From positions 1 through 6,033 of the forward strand of contig JAGHCS010000132.1 of assembly GCA_021160355.1 (NCBI GenBank): a stretch of DNA of 6,033 bases, read 5' to 3'. The position numbers and the translations under genes are program-made. The notes beneath the pieces were generated by a model. The model searched no databases. It saw only the letters and a list, made by a program, of their open reading frames with translations, and was not told the origin of the DNA. This DNA is from Candidatus Cloacimonadota bacterium. Lineage in GTDB: Bacteria; Cloacimonadota; Cloacimonadia; JGIOTU-2. Each line of letters begins with the position of its first letter. Within the stretch, counting starts at the first letter, position 1. Positions 1 through 5,850 of this stretch are shown here, one piece after another.

Positions 1-1107
1 CTTCATTATAGAAAAAAAATACCTGTTCTTATTCATATTAATGGAACACGCGGAAAATCCAGCGTCACACGTCTTATTGCGGCAGGATTGCGTGAAGGTG
101 GAAAGCAAACAATTGCAAAGACAACCGGTTCTGCTCCAAGGATTATACTTGAAAATGGCAGTGAAATTCCCATTAAGCGCCCTTGTGGGCCGAATATTCG
201 CGAACAGGTGAAAATATGTAAATTTGCTGCAAAACGCTCAGCAGAAGCTCTTGTGCTCGAATGTATGGCAGTCATGCCGGAATATCAATGGGTGACTGAG
301 CATAAAATTGTGCGATCTGATATCGGAGTCATAACAAATATTCGTCTTGATCATCTCGATGTCATGGGTCCCGGTATAAAAAATGTGACTTATTCGATCT
401 GCAACACAATCCCCCAAAATTCAATATCGTTTACAAGCGAGAAAAAGCTGTTTCCCTATATGAAGAAGATCGCAGATCAAAAACAGACCAAGCTTTTGCT
501 TAGTGATCCTGAAGCAGTTGATGATGAAGTACTAGAACAATTTTCCTATATTGAGCATAAAGATAATATTTCTCTTGCATTGGATGTATGTAAAGCATGC
601 GGAGTGGAGCGAGATATTGCACTCGAAGGAATGAAAAAAGCGAATCCCGATATTGGTGCAACGACACTCTTTCATATTCATGAAAATGATCGTGATGTAT
701 ACTTTGCACATTCATTTGCTGCGAATGATCCGGAATCTACGGAATTTGTAATCAATTCTGTAAAAGAGCTTCATCCCGATATAAAATTTTGCGGATTTAT
801 TCTCAACACGCGCGCAGATAGGATGTTCCGATCCAAACAACTTGTGAAAATGCTTGAGAATATTGATTTTGATGGATTGTATCTCATTGGTCAGGAAACC
901 TCAACAGTCTATGCGTATGTACAGAGTAATAAACTTCCCATGTCAAAAGTGCATAATTTCGGATGGGTGACCGGTGAACAGTTCATGAAAAAATTGGATA
1001 CGATAAAAACGAAAAATATTCTGCTCATAGGCATTGGAAATATTGGTGGAAATGGTGGAATTATTGTGAATTATTTCAAAGAAAAATCTAAAATCGGAGA
1101 AGCATAA
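1..1107 (+). CDS. pgsB: PgsB/CapB poly-gamma-glutamate synthetase (5' end missing)
   Basis: Mur-ligase-like amide ligase that uses ATP to join glutamates through their gamma-carboxyl groups at the cytoplasmic membrane. The frame is open from base 1, so the gene starts before the window; a TTG at 88 is internal, because the P-loop lies upstream of it. Counting from base 1, visible motifs are the P-loop GTRGKSS (residues 15-21), ECMAV (87-91), the Mur-ligase-like LDHLDVMG (116-123), TRADR (270-274) and a C-terminal GIGNIGG (344-350). All match the order in Bacillus PgsB, recalled at about 393 residues. Here 368 residues are visible, so about 20 are missing, probably the N-terminal membrane anchor. 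The stop codon abuts the pgsC start, and the GGAGA at 1096-1100 inside the gene serves pgsC. Family assignment is firm. The product's stereochemistry and whether it is anchored or released cannot be read from sequence. Confidence 0.96.
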   Translation, partial: LHYRKKIPVLIHINGTRGKSSVTRLIAAGLREGGKQTIAKTTGSAPRIILENGSEIPIKRPCGPNIREQVKICKFAAKRSAEALVLECMAVMPEYQWVTEHKIVRSDIGVITNIRLDHLDVMGPGIKNVTYSICNTIPQNSISFTSEKKLFPYMKKIADQKQTKLLLSDPEAVDDEVLEQFSYIEHKDNISLALDVCKACGVERDIALEGMKKANPDIGATTLFHIHENDRDVYFAHSFAANDPESTEFVINSVKELHPDIKFCGFILNTRADRMFRSKQLVKMLENIDFDGLYLIGQETSTVYAYVQSNKLPMSKVHNFGWVTGEQFMKKLDTIKTKNILLIGIGNIGGNGGIIVNYFKEKSKIGEA

Positions 1108-1557
1108 ATGTTTGAAGTCGCGATAGGATTAGGTGTATTAACAAGTCTTTTCTTTTTGGAAACTTTCGGTATTGCAGCAGGTGGTATCGTTGTGTGCGGA
1201 TATATTGCTCTTTATCTTCATGAACCTCTTACAATATTAGTAACACTTGCTATCAGCTTTGCAGTGTACGGCATCGCGAAATCCCTTGGAATGTTCATGT
1301 TCATGTACGGGCGGCGCAGAATGGTCATATCAGTACTTCTGGGTTTCATCATCGGCTGGCTGGTACGGTCTCTGGGATTATTTTCTTATCTCCCGGGAGA
1401 TCAGGCAGTGCGGGTGATCGGGTATATCATTCCCGGTTTGATCGCAAATTCTATGGAGCGTCAGGGTATTATTCAGACAATATCGGTCATGGGGGTAGCA
1501 GCTGTAATTGTGCGGTTGATATTGATCTTGGTTTTCGGTGGACAATTAATAGGATGA
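1108..1557 (+). CDS. pgsC: PgsC/CapC poly-gamma-glutamate biosynthesis membrane protein
   Basis: Small integral membrane subunit that works with PgsB in PGA synthesis. The 149 residues equal the length I recall for Bacillus subtilis PgsC. Family signatures are LETFGIAAGG followed by GY (17-32), the cytoplasmic YGRRR (67-71), and IIPGLIANSMERQG (107-120). Hydrophobic stretches at roughly 4-17, 22-37, 41-60, 73-91, 101-114 and 124-147 indicate several membrane segments. The ATG follows the pgsB TAA with no gap and has GGAGA seven bases upstream, so the two genes are probably translationally coupled and made in matched amounts. In Bacillus the next gene is pgsA; here a four-helix-bundle cassette begins three bases after the stop codon, and pgsW comes next. 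Confidence 0.95.
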   Translation: MFEVAIGLGVLTSLFFLETFGIAAGGIVVCGYIALYLHEPLTILVTLAISFAVYGIAKSLGMFMFMYGRRRMVISVLLGFIIGWLVRSLGLFSYLPGDQAVRVIGYIIPGLIANSMERQGIIQTISVMGVAAVIVRLILILVFGGQLIG

Positions 1558-1560
1558 ATG

Positions 1561-1600
1561 AATATCCAATAATCAACACGGAATGATCAATGATGAAGGA
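1561..1600 (+). repeat. Left cassette repeat, copy A
   Basis: Forty bases that match 3224-3263 at 35 positions without gaps. It begins with AATATCCAAT, contains CAACACGGAAT, and ends in ATGATGAAGGA. Its last part supplies the start codon of the four-helix-bundle gene at 1590, so repeat and gene overlap. Confidence 0.85.
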
Positions 1601-1967
1601 TAAAGAAATTAAAAAATTCGATTTGCTTGATAGATTAATTGAATATGCTGTAAGAGTTATAAAAGTATCTGAAAAATTACCTGCCACAACAACAGGCAAG
1701 CATGTTTCATTGCAGATTTTAATAAGTGGTACTTCAGTAGCTGCAAATTATGGAGAAGCTCAAAGTGCTGAATCAAAAGCTGATTTCATTCATAAATTGA
1801 AAATTGCCTTAAAAGAATTAAGAGAAACCGAAGTATGGTTGAAGATAATAATCCGTGCAGAATTAATTAAACCTTCAACTAAACTGTCCACTTTATTACA
1901 GGAAACAGATGAATTGATCTCAATAATTTTCAAGAGTATAGACACAGCGAAAAAGAAAAATGAATAA
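1590..1967 (+). CDS. Four-helix-bundle protein, 23S rRNA-intervening-sequence family, copy A
   Basis: A 125-residue protein, typical length for the family. Hallmarks are SLQIL.SGTS (40-49), AANYGEAQSAES (51-62) and DFIHKLKIALKELRETE (65-81), followed by WL. It has no signal peptide and is predicted cytosolic and all-helical. The family is known from ORFs inside 23S rRNA intervening sequences and is structurally related to the Avd protein of diversity-generating retroelements; its biochemical role is not established. It is about 73% identical to the protein at 3273-3662 over 117 residues. An arginine usual before SGTS is isoleucine here (I45). Start choice is uncertain: two ATGs (1590, 1593) lie inside the left repeat with only a weak upstream GGA, while the best Shine-Dalgarno-like AAGGA (1596-1600) is inside the predicted coding region. 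A role in PGA synthesis is not suggested by family or context. Confidence 0.9.
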   Translation: MMKDKEIKKFDLLDRLIEYAVRVIKVSEKLPATTTGKHVSLQILISGTSVAANYGEAQSAESKADFIHKLKIALKELRETEVWLKIIIRAELIKPSTKLSTLLQETDELISIIFKSIDTAKKKNE

Positions 1968-2012
1968 TAATTACATTAGCAGATTTGTTGTATTTAAGAA
2001 AATTCAAAGTAC

Positions 2013-2049
2013 TTGGATATTGGACATTCCATGTTCAATATCGGATATT
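2013..2049 (+). repeat. Right cassette repeat, copy A, containing a 12-bp hairpin
   Basis: It matches 3709-3745 at 28 of 37 positions. It starts with TTGGATATTGG, the inverted form of the left-repeat motif. Within it, 2016-2027 pairs with 2031-2042 over 12 base pairs, including one G-U, around a 3-base loop. No T-run follows, so it is not a standard intrinsic terminator; it could protect an RNA 3' end or be an RNase III-type processing site. The remaining bases 2050-2117 before pgsW are AT-rich and show no gene. Confidence 0.7.
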
Positions 2050-2117
2050 AAAATTCTTTTATTTCATTATATCGATACATTGAATATTATAAAGAACTAT
2101 AAATAAATTGAGGTGCT

Positions 2118-3218
2118 ATGTACATACCAAGTGCGCATTCTAAAATAAGTGTAATAATACTCCTGGTCATCACAATTGCTCTGTTTTTATGGGTTCAAAA
2201 CTCAAGAGTGTGGGTGAAAGAAAAATTCTATGATGAGAAATTTCACGCTGCAGAAATTACAAAAATGGCAACTGATGCAATCAGGGAATATAGAATTCAA
2301 CAGGGCTATTCTTTTGATGAACTCAACGATCCGAATCGATCTGGTCTGATTGGTGAGAAATATTCGCTTATTACGACAGATAGGGGGGATCTCACAGCAA
2401 AATTGACTACTCTCAATCCCAATATATCTGCAATTATTATTGAATTCTTTCAGAAGGCCAAACTAAAAAAAGGTGATGTTATTGCAGTCAATGTGACCGG
2501 CTCTATGCCGGCTCTGAATATTGCTGTTTTGAGTGCTGCAAAGGTGTTGGGACTTAATGTCGTGCTTGTCAGTTCGGTTGGTGCGTCTATGTTTGGAGCA
2601 ACCGATCCTTATTTCACCTGGCTCGATATGGAAGCACTACTCAACAACAAGGATATCATTCCATACAAAAGTATTGCAGCGTCACTTGGCGGGGGCCGTG
2701 ACCTTGGACGCGGTTTGAGCAAGGCAGGTCGCGATCTCATTGTAGAAGCTATTGATCGAAATAATATTGAGCTTATCCAGGAAAAAAGTATTGAAAAAAA
2801 TATAGAGCGTAAGATGGAAATCTTCGAAAATACATATAATGAAAAAATTGTCCTTTACGTAAACGTGGGTGGTGGACTTTCCAGTCTCGGAGATGCGGTG
2901 AATGGACGTTTGCTCCCACCTGGTCTTCATAAGCATGTACTGACGAGAAATATTCCCAAAAAGGGAACTATGTTTCTCTTTGCAGAAAAGGGAGTTCCGG
3001 TCATTCATTTGCTTGATGTACGAGCGCTTGCTGAAGAATATAATCTGCCTATATCTCCAGTTCCTTTGCCGGAACCAGGAACCGGTGTAATGTTCCTCGA
3101 AGAGCGATATAATCTTACAATAACTGCAATTGCTTTGGCAATTCTTATGATACTTGTTGTAATCGTAATTCTTTTTGACAAAAGGCAGCAGCAATTCAAA
3201 GAAGAAAATGCAATATGA
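2118..3218 (+). CDS. pgsW: PgsW, poly-gamma-glutamate system protein
   Basis: A 366-residue protein that I recognise as the family annotated 'poly-gamma-glutamate system protein', found beside pgsB and pgsC. Its molecular role is not defined. It has one membrane segment near each end (about 10-26 and 333-353), a short N-terminal tail and a charged C-terminal tail, so the bulk probably lies in one compartment, most simply outside the cytoplasmic membrane. Glycine- and serine-rich motifs in the central domain are NVTGSMPALN (125-134), VSSVGASMFGATDP (151-164), SLGGGRDLGRG (189-199) and NVGGGLSSLG (249-258). These look like a ligand- or polymer-binding fold, but no catalytic assignment can be made. 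GAGGTG at 2110-2115 supports the ATG. The gene sits between two four-helix-bundle cassettes, which interrupt what was probably a tight pgsB-pgsC-pgsW operon. It may stand in for PgsA, which is not seen in this window. Confidence 0.85.
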   Translation: MYIPSAHSKISVIILLVITIALFLWVQNSRVWVKEKFYDEKFHAAEITKMATDAIREYRIQQGYSFDELNDPNRSGLIGEKYSLITTDRGDLTAKLTTLNPNISAIIIEFFQKAKLKKGDVIAVNVTGSMPALNIAVLSAAKVLGLNVVLVSSVGASMFGATDPYFTWLDMEALLNNKDIIPYKSIAASLGGGRDLGRGLSKAGRDLIVEAIDRNNIELIQEKSIEKNIERKMEIFENTYNEKIVLYVNVGGGLSSLGDAVNGRLLPPGLHKHVLTRNIPKKGTMFLFAEKGVPVIHLLDVRALAEEYNLPISPVPLPEPGTGVMFLEERYNLTITAIALAILMILVVIVILFDKRQQQFKEENAI

Positions 3219-3223
3219 TGAAC

Positions 3224-3263
3224 AATATCCAATATCCAACACGGAATATCCAATGATGAAGGA
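3224..3263 (+). repeat. Left cassette repeat, copy B
   Basis: It matches 1561-1600 at 35 of 40 positions. It contains three copies of AATATCCAA (3224-3232, 3231-3239, 3245-3253), the first two overlapping by two bases. Its end supplies the Shine-Dalgarno sequence AAGGAGG (3259-3265) for the following gene. Confidence 0.87.
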
Positions 3264-3276
3264 GGAAAATAAATGA
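3253..3276 (+). other. Possible seven-codon leader ORF upstream of four-helix-bundle copy B
   Basis: ATGATG at the end of the left repeat opens a frame encoding MMKEENK. Its TGA (3274-3276) overlaps the ATG at 3273 in the ATGA arrangement used for translational coupling. In copy A the equivalent ATGATG is the predicted start of the main gene. No good Shine-Dalgarno precedes it, so it may be only the degenerated former start. Confidence 0.25.
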
Positions 3277-3662
3277 GTAAAAAAGAAATGTTTAAAGAGA
3301 GTAATCAAAAAAAATTCGATCTGCAAGATCGATTTATTGATTATTCAGTTAGGATTATAAGAGTTTCAGAAAAATTACCCAGAACAAATACAGGCAACCA
3401 TATTTCGCTGCAAATACTACGAAGCGGAACATCACCTGCTGCAAATTATGGAGAAGCACAAAGTGCAGAGTCAAGGGTTGATTTTATTCATAAATTGAAA
3501 ATTGCATTAAAGGAATTAAGAGAAACCGAAATTTGGTTGGAAGTGATAGATCGAGCAAAATTAATATGCCCTACAAATAGAATAGCATCGTTATTGAAGG
3601 AAACAGATGAGTTGATCTCAATCCTTTTTAAAAGTATTAATACAGCAAAGAAAAACAAGTAG
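3273..3662 (+). CDS. Four-helix-bundle protein, 23S rRNA-intervening-sequence family, copy B
   Basis: A 129-residue predicted cytosolic helical protein, paralogous to the product of 1590-1967. It shares AANYGEAQSAES and DFIHKLKIALKELRETE without change, and it keeps the family's usual RSGTS, with arginine at residue 50. Start choice is clear: AAGGAGG at 3259-3265 lies seven bases before the ATG. The N-terminus is five residues longer than in copy A and unrelated to it before KKFDL, because the start lies downstream of the repeat rather than inside it. The two copies differ mostly by conservative changes, consistent with both being kept under selection for the fold. Function of stand-alone members is unknown; an RNA- or nucleic-acid-associated role is suggested only by relatives in rRNA intervening sequences and by Avd. 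Confidence 0.92.
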   Translation: MSKKEMFKESNQKKFDLQDRFIDYSVRIIRVSEKLPRTNTGNHISLQILRSGTSPAANYGEAQSAESRVDFIHKLKIALKELRETEIWLEVIDRAKLICPTNRIASLLKETDELISILFKSINTAKKNK

Positions 3663-3708
3663 ATATGATAAGCAATGGATTATTTAGAATTATTGATAAA
3701 TCAAAGAA

Positions 3709-3745
3709 TTGGATATTGGTCATCACGTGTTCATTATTGAGTGTT
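3709..3745 (+). repeat. Right cassette repeat, copy B
   Basis: It matches 2013-2049 at 28 of 37 positions; the first 11 bases, TTGGATATTGG, are identical. These 11 bases are the exact reverse complement of 3229-3239 at the left end. The first ten can also pair with CAATGTCCAA at 3755-3764, with one G-U pair, giving an alternative local stem with the third repeat copy. The compact 12-bp hairpin of copy A is not kept here. Confidence 0.7.
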
Positions 3746-3748
3746 CTG

Positions 3749-3773
3749 AATATTCAATGTCCAACAAGGAATA
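3749..3773 (+). repeat. Third, solitary copy of the left cassette repeat
   Basis: It matches 3224-3248 at 22 of 25 positions in direct orientation. It is not followed by a four-helix-bundle gene but by the ribosome binding site and ATG of the secreted-protein gene at 3794. It may be the outer part of cassette B, the left end of a lost cassette, or a recombination product. Confidence 0.7.
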
Positions 3774-3793
3774 ACTAAATATGCAGGAATAGA

Positions 3794-4681
3794 ATGAAGA
3801 AATTATTTATTATATTTATCCTATTGATTTTGAGCATGCAGCTTAATGCACAACAACCAAAGTTGAATTTCATACAAGAACCTGATGAGTTCATGTTATA
3901 CAATTCCTCTACACAAAAGTTATATTCCTATTACGTGGTACATCCCCAAGAGAATATTACACTTAACACCTCAGATATTGATACTCTCGAAATTTATTCC
4001 AGAATTTTCTTTAAACAACAAAAGGAATCTGACTCATATAAATATGTGCTCACTTACGATGCCAGGAATGATACTATACATAAGGTATGCAAACAGAGTA
4101 GTGTCACACGTGGAGTTAATGGACAAGAAGTTTCAACTTATAATAAGTCATTGATATCATTACAAAATAAAGAACATACAATCAAAATTCAGAATATATT
4201 TTCAGAACCGATCCTTTTCAAATTTGAATATAGTTCACCTTCCAATTTTTCATCACAAAATAAATATATTGCATATAGTCCCGATGTGTATAGAGATGAA
4301 AAAGTGCTTATGCTCAATGAAAAAGAATATACGTATTACGAGCCGAACAGCAATAAGATAGCTCTCGATCTGGAAGGACCTATCTATCTTAAGATCATCA
4401 GCCGTGTGATCTTCGATATGCCCGGTACAAAAAAAATTGATTACCAGTTTGAGGTGTATGATAATGATCGAGTTTTCGCCTCTTTCAATGAGGTCGGGTA
4501 TAAGTCTTCAAAATCAATCTTGACAAATAATATCGAACAAATTCCCTCAACCGGTGATGTGAACATCCTTCATTTTGATAAAGGAAAACATCATATCGAG
4601 ATCAAGAAGACATCGAATAATCATAACGTGATCTTTCGGTTTTATATCAATAAAAAAGCAGTGTTCGTGGGTGATAAATGA
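3794..4681 (+). CDS. Secreted protein with two similar beta-rich halves, unknown function
   Basis: I do not recognise a named family. The 295-residue protein begins with a typical signal peptide (MKK, hydrophobic 4-14, likely cleavage after LNA at 19), and no cysteine follows that would make it a lipoprotein. AGGAA at 3785-3789 supports the ATG. The mature part is rich in Tyr, Lys, Asp, Ile and Phe with alternating patterns typical of beta-sheet. It contains an internal duplication: residues about 43-151 and 178-290 each show an LYSYY/EYTYY start, an L-I-SR-IF strand (EIYSRIFF versus KIISRVIF), a Y-F/Y-VYD/TYD strand, and an end pairing HTIKIQN..ILFKFEY with HHIEIKK..VIFRFYI. This suggests two beta-sandwich domains. 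It overlaps the barrel gene downstream by four bases, so the two products probably act together in the periplasm or at the outer membrane. A link to PGA comes from location only. Confidence 0.88.
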   Translation: MKKLFIIFILLILSMQLNAQQPKLNFIQEPDEFMLYNSSTQKLYSYYVVHPQENITLNTSDIDTLEIYSRIFFKQQKESDSYKYVLTYDARNDTIHKVCKQSSVTRGVNGQEVSTYNKSLISLQNKEHTIKIQNIFSEPILFKFEYSSPSNFSSQNKYIAYSPDVYRDEKVLMLNEKEYTYYEPNSNKIALDLEGPIYLKIISRVIFDMPGTKKIDYQFEVYDNDRVFASFNEVGYKSSKSILTNNIEQIPSTGDVNILHFDKGKHHIEIKKTSNNHNVIFRFYINKKAVFVGDK

Positions 4682-5733
4682 AAAGAACAATATCCGTTTG
4701 TGTGATACTATTTATTTGTGCACAGATACTATCTGCTGACGACTTTGAATGGGATCTTTATAACAAGATCGACATAAGAACATTCTATGACAGCAACGTG
4801 CTGAACCTCTCTCAAAAAGATATCGACGAATTCATTAATGGACAGGATCCGGACAAATATCACTTGAAATCAGTTGATGATATCGTAAGTTCTTTTGATA
4901 TCGAACTCGGCTTCAAGCATAATCTTATGATGGGACACACGCAGATAAGTAAATTCAAATTTTCATACGACAAATACTGGAAGAATGGTTTCAAAGATTT
5001 CAAGTTCGTGAGTTTTGAAGTTATTCAGTATTTCAGTAAATACATAGACATACGGGCGCGATACTCCTATTATCCCTACATCTTCATCAATACATATAAA
5101 AGCTATTTTGATCCTTATTACGGCTATCATGACTTCACCTATTCCAAAAATCTGGTGTGTTCCGGTATAAATATTCGCATTCTTGATTATGGAGAGCTGG
5201 GGTATAATTTTGAATATACCGATCAGAATTATAATGAATATTTTCCTGAGTATGATGCGTATAATTTCATCAACGAGGGCTGGATAGGATTTCGTCCCAC
5301 AAGGGATAGCAAGATAAAATTTAAATATTCATATATTCAATCCATTGCTCGAGCCGAGAAGGTGTATGAGCCGGGAAGTATAGAAATACGCGATCCCTCG
5401 TATGACTCCAATATAATTTATACTTCGCTTTCATTACCGCTTGTGACAAGCAGGTGGGGGAAACCCATCAAATTTTTCACCAGTTTCAAATGGGAGAACC
5501 GCTACTTCCAGTCACCTTTTTCACCGAGTGTTGATCCTTTTCATTCAGGGAGGAAAGATAACATTTTTCATTATGAGGGCTGGTTGATATATCCGCTGTG
5601 GCATATCCTAGATTTCAGAACCTTCTTCACATATGAAAGCAGAAAAACCGAATCTCCGAACGGCGCACTGGTTTCTAACGAGAAGAATTACATAACTAGA
5701 ACATACGGCGTTTCATTGCAGGTGCGGTTTTAA
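4678..5733 (+). CDS. Predicted outer-membrane beta-barrel protein
   Basis: A 351-residue protein with a signal peptide (MKR, hydrophobic core 5-18, likely cleavage after LSA at 20). The mature part is dense in aromatic residues with alternating hydrophobic positions, as in a transmembrane barrel. The C-terminus, TYGVSLQVRF, has hydrophobic residues at positions 1, 3, 5, 7 and 9 from the end with a terminal Phe, the signature recognised by the BAM assembly machinery. Near the mature N-terminus, TFYDSNVLNLS (35-45) resembles the YDSN-type start of barrels found with exopolysaccharide clusters; this resemblance is from memory. The ATG overlaps the previous TGA (ATGA), with GGGTGAT just upstream, so translation is coupled. 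A terminator follows 24 bases after the stop codon. It could be a PGA export pore, an anchor, or an unrelated porin; context favours the first two but does not prove it. Confidence 0.87.
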   Translation: MKRTISVCVILFICAQILSADDFEWDLYNKIDIRTFYDSNVLNLSQKDIDEFINGQDPDKYHLKSVDDIVSSFDIELGFKHNLMMGHTQISKFKFSYDKYWKNGFKDFKFVSFEVIQYFSKYIDIRARYSYYPYIFINTYKSYFDPYYGYHDFTYSKNLVCSGINIRILDYGELGYNFEYTDQNYNEYFPEYDAYNFINEGWIGFRPTRDSKIKFKYSYIQSIARAEKVYEPGSIEIRDPSYDSNIIYTSLSLPLVTSRWGKPIKFFTSFKWENRYFQSPFSPSVDPFHSGRKDNIFHYEGWLIYPLWHILDFRTFFTYESRKTESPNGALVSNEKNYITRTYGVSLQVRF

Positions 5734-5756
5734 AACAATTTCATAAATAATTATTT

Positions 5757-5789
5757 ACTGCCATGCAAATCTGTGTGGCAGTTTTTTTT
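5757..5789 (+). terminator. Rho-independent terminator after the barrel gene
   Basis: ACTGCCA (5757-5763) pairs perfectly with TGGCAGT (5776-5782). The stem continues inward for four more pairs, two of them G-U, around a 4-base loop (5768-5771). Eight consecutive T bases (5782-5789) follow. It reads as a terminator only on the + strand and marks the end of the transcription unit. Confidence 0.93.
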
Positions 5790-5804
5790 ATTATAACGGG
5801 CTGG

Positions 5805-5836
5805 ACTTGAGACATGTCGGAGAGCATGTCTTAAGT
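5805..5836. repeat. Inverted repeat 1 (12-bp arms, 8-base spacer)
   Basis: ACTTGAGACATG (5805-5816) pairs with CATGTCTTAAGT (5825-5836). All 12 positions pair, one as G-U on the + strand RNA. The spacer is TCGGAGAG. No T-run follows, so it is not a simple terminator. Confidence 0.8.
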
Positions 5837-5850
5837 TGTGTTACAAATTA

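Larger units (their letters stand above)
1561..2049 (+). mobile_element. Four-helix-bundle gene cassette, copy A (putative mobile or IVS-like unit)
   Basis: The unit runs from the left repeat (1561-1600) through a four-helix-bundle gene to the right repeat (2013-2049). Its outer ends are complementary: AATATCCAA at 1561-1569 pairs perfectly with TTGGATATT at 2013-2021. The same left repeat, gene and right repeat recur in the same order at 3224-3745. It starts three bases after the pgsC stop codon and separates pgsC from pgsW. The gene prefers TTA for leucine and AGA for arginine, unlike the pgs genes, which use more CTN and CGN. A short ORF of this family bounded by complementary ends recalls the intervening sequences of 23S rRNA genes. 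No transposase, reverse transcriptase or clear target-site duplication is present, so mobility is inferred from the duplication alone. Confidence 0.5.
3224..3745 (+). mobile_element. Four-helix-bundle gene cassette, copy B (putative mobile or IVS-like unit)
   Basis: Second copy of the unit at 1561-2049, with left repeat 3224-3263, four-helix-bundle gene, and right repeat 3709-3745. Its ends carry a perfect 11-bp inverted repeat: CCAATATCCAA at 3229-3239 and TTGGATATTGG at 3709-3719. It begins five bases after the pgsW stop codon, just as copy A begins three bases after the pgsC stop codon. The encoded proteins are about 73% identical, so this is either an old duplication or two separate arrivals of related elements. 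A further direct copy of the left repeat follows at 3749-3773; whether that belongs to the element is unclear. No mobility enzyme is encoded. Confidence 0.5.

Noticed and set aside
500..715. Minus-strand open frame inside pgsB
   Set aside because: It lies wholly inside pgsB coding sequence and has no ribosome binding site or family features.
88..1107. Reading pgsB as a complete gene starting at TTG 88
   Set aside because: The frame is open to base 1, and the essential P-loop GTRGKS lies at bases 43-60, upstream of that TTG.
2062..2090. Promoter for pgsW, with TATTAT at 2085-2090 as the -10 box
   Set aside because: The region is AT-rich, so such hexamers occur by chance, and the matching -35 position (TTTCAT) is poor.
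3224..3263. CRISPR array, suggested by repeated AATATCCAA
   Set aside because: The units are 9 bases, overlapping and without regular spacers, and no cas genes are nearby.
2682..3326. A 214-codon open frame on the minus strand opposite the end of pgsW
   Set aside because: It is antisense to the well-supported pgsW and the start of four-helix-bundle copy B. Its translation is rich in Phe, Tyr and Cys with no domain pattern, as expected from reading coding DNA backwards.
1590..3662. Diversity-generating retroelement, because Avd is a four-helix bundle
   Set aside because: No reverse transcriptase, template repeat or variable repeat pair is visible; sequence motifs fit the 23S intervening-sequence branch.
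3885..4154. 89-codon + strand frame inside the secreted-protein gene
   Set aside because: It overlaps the signal-peptide-bearing gene in another frame and has no domain signature; the host frame is far better supported.
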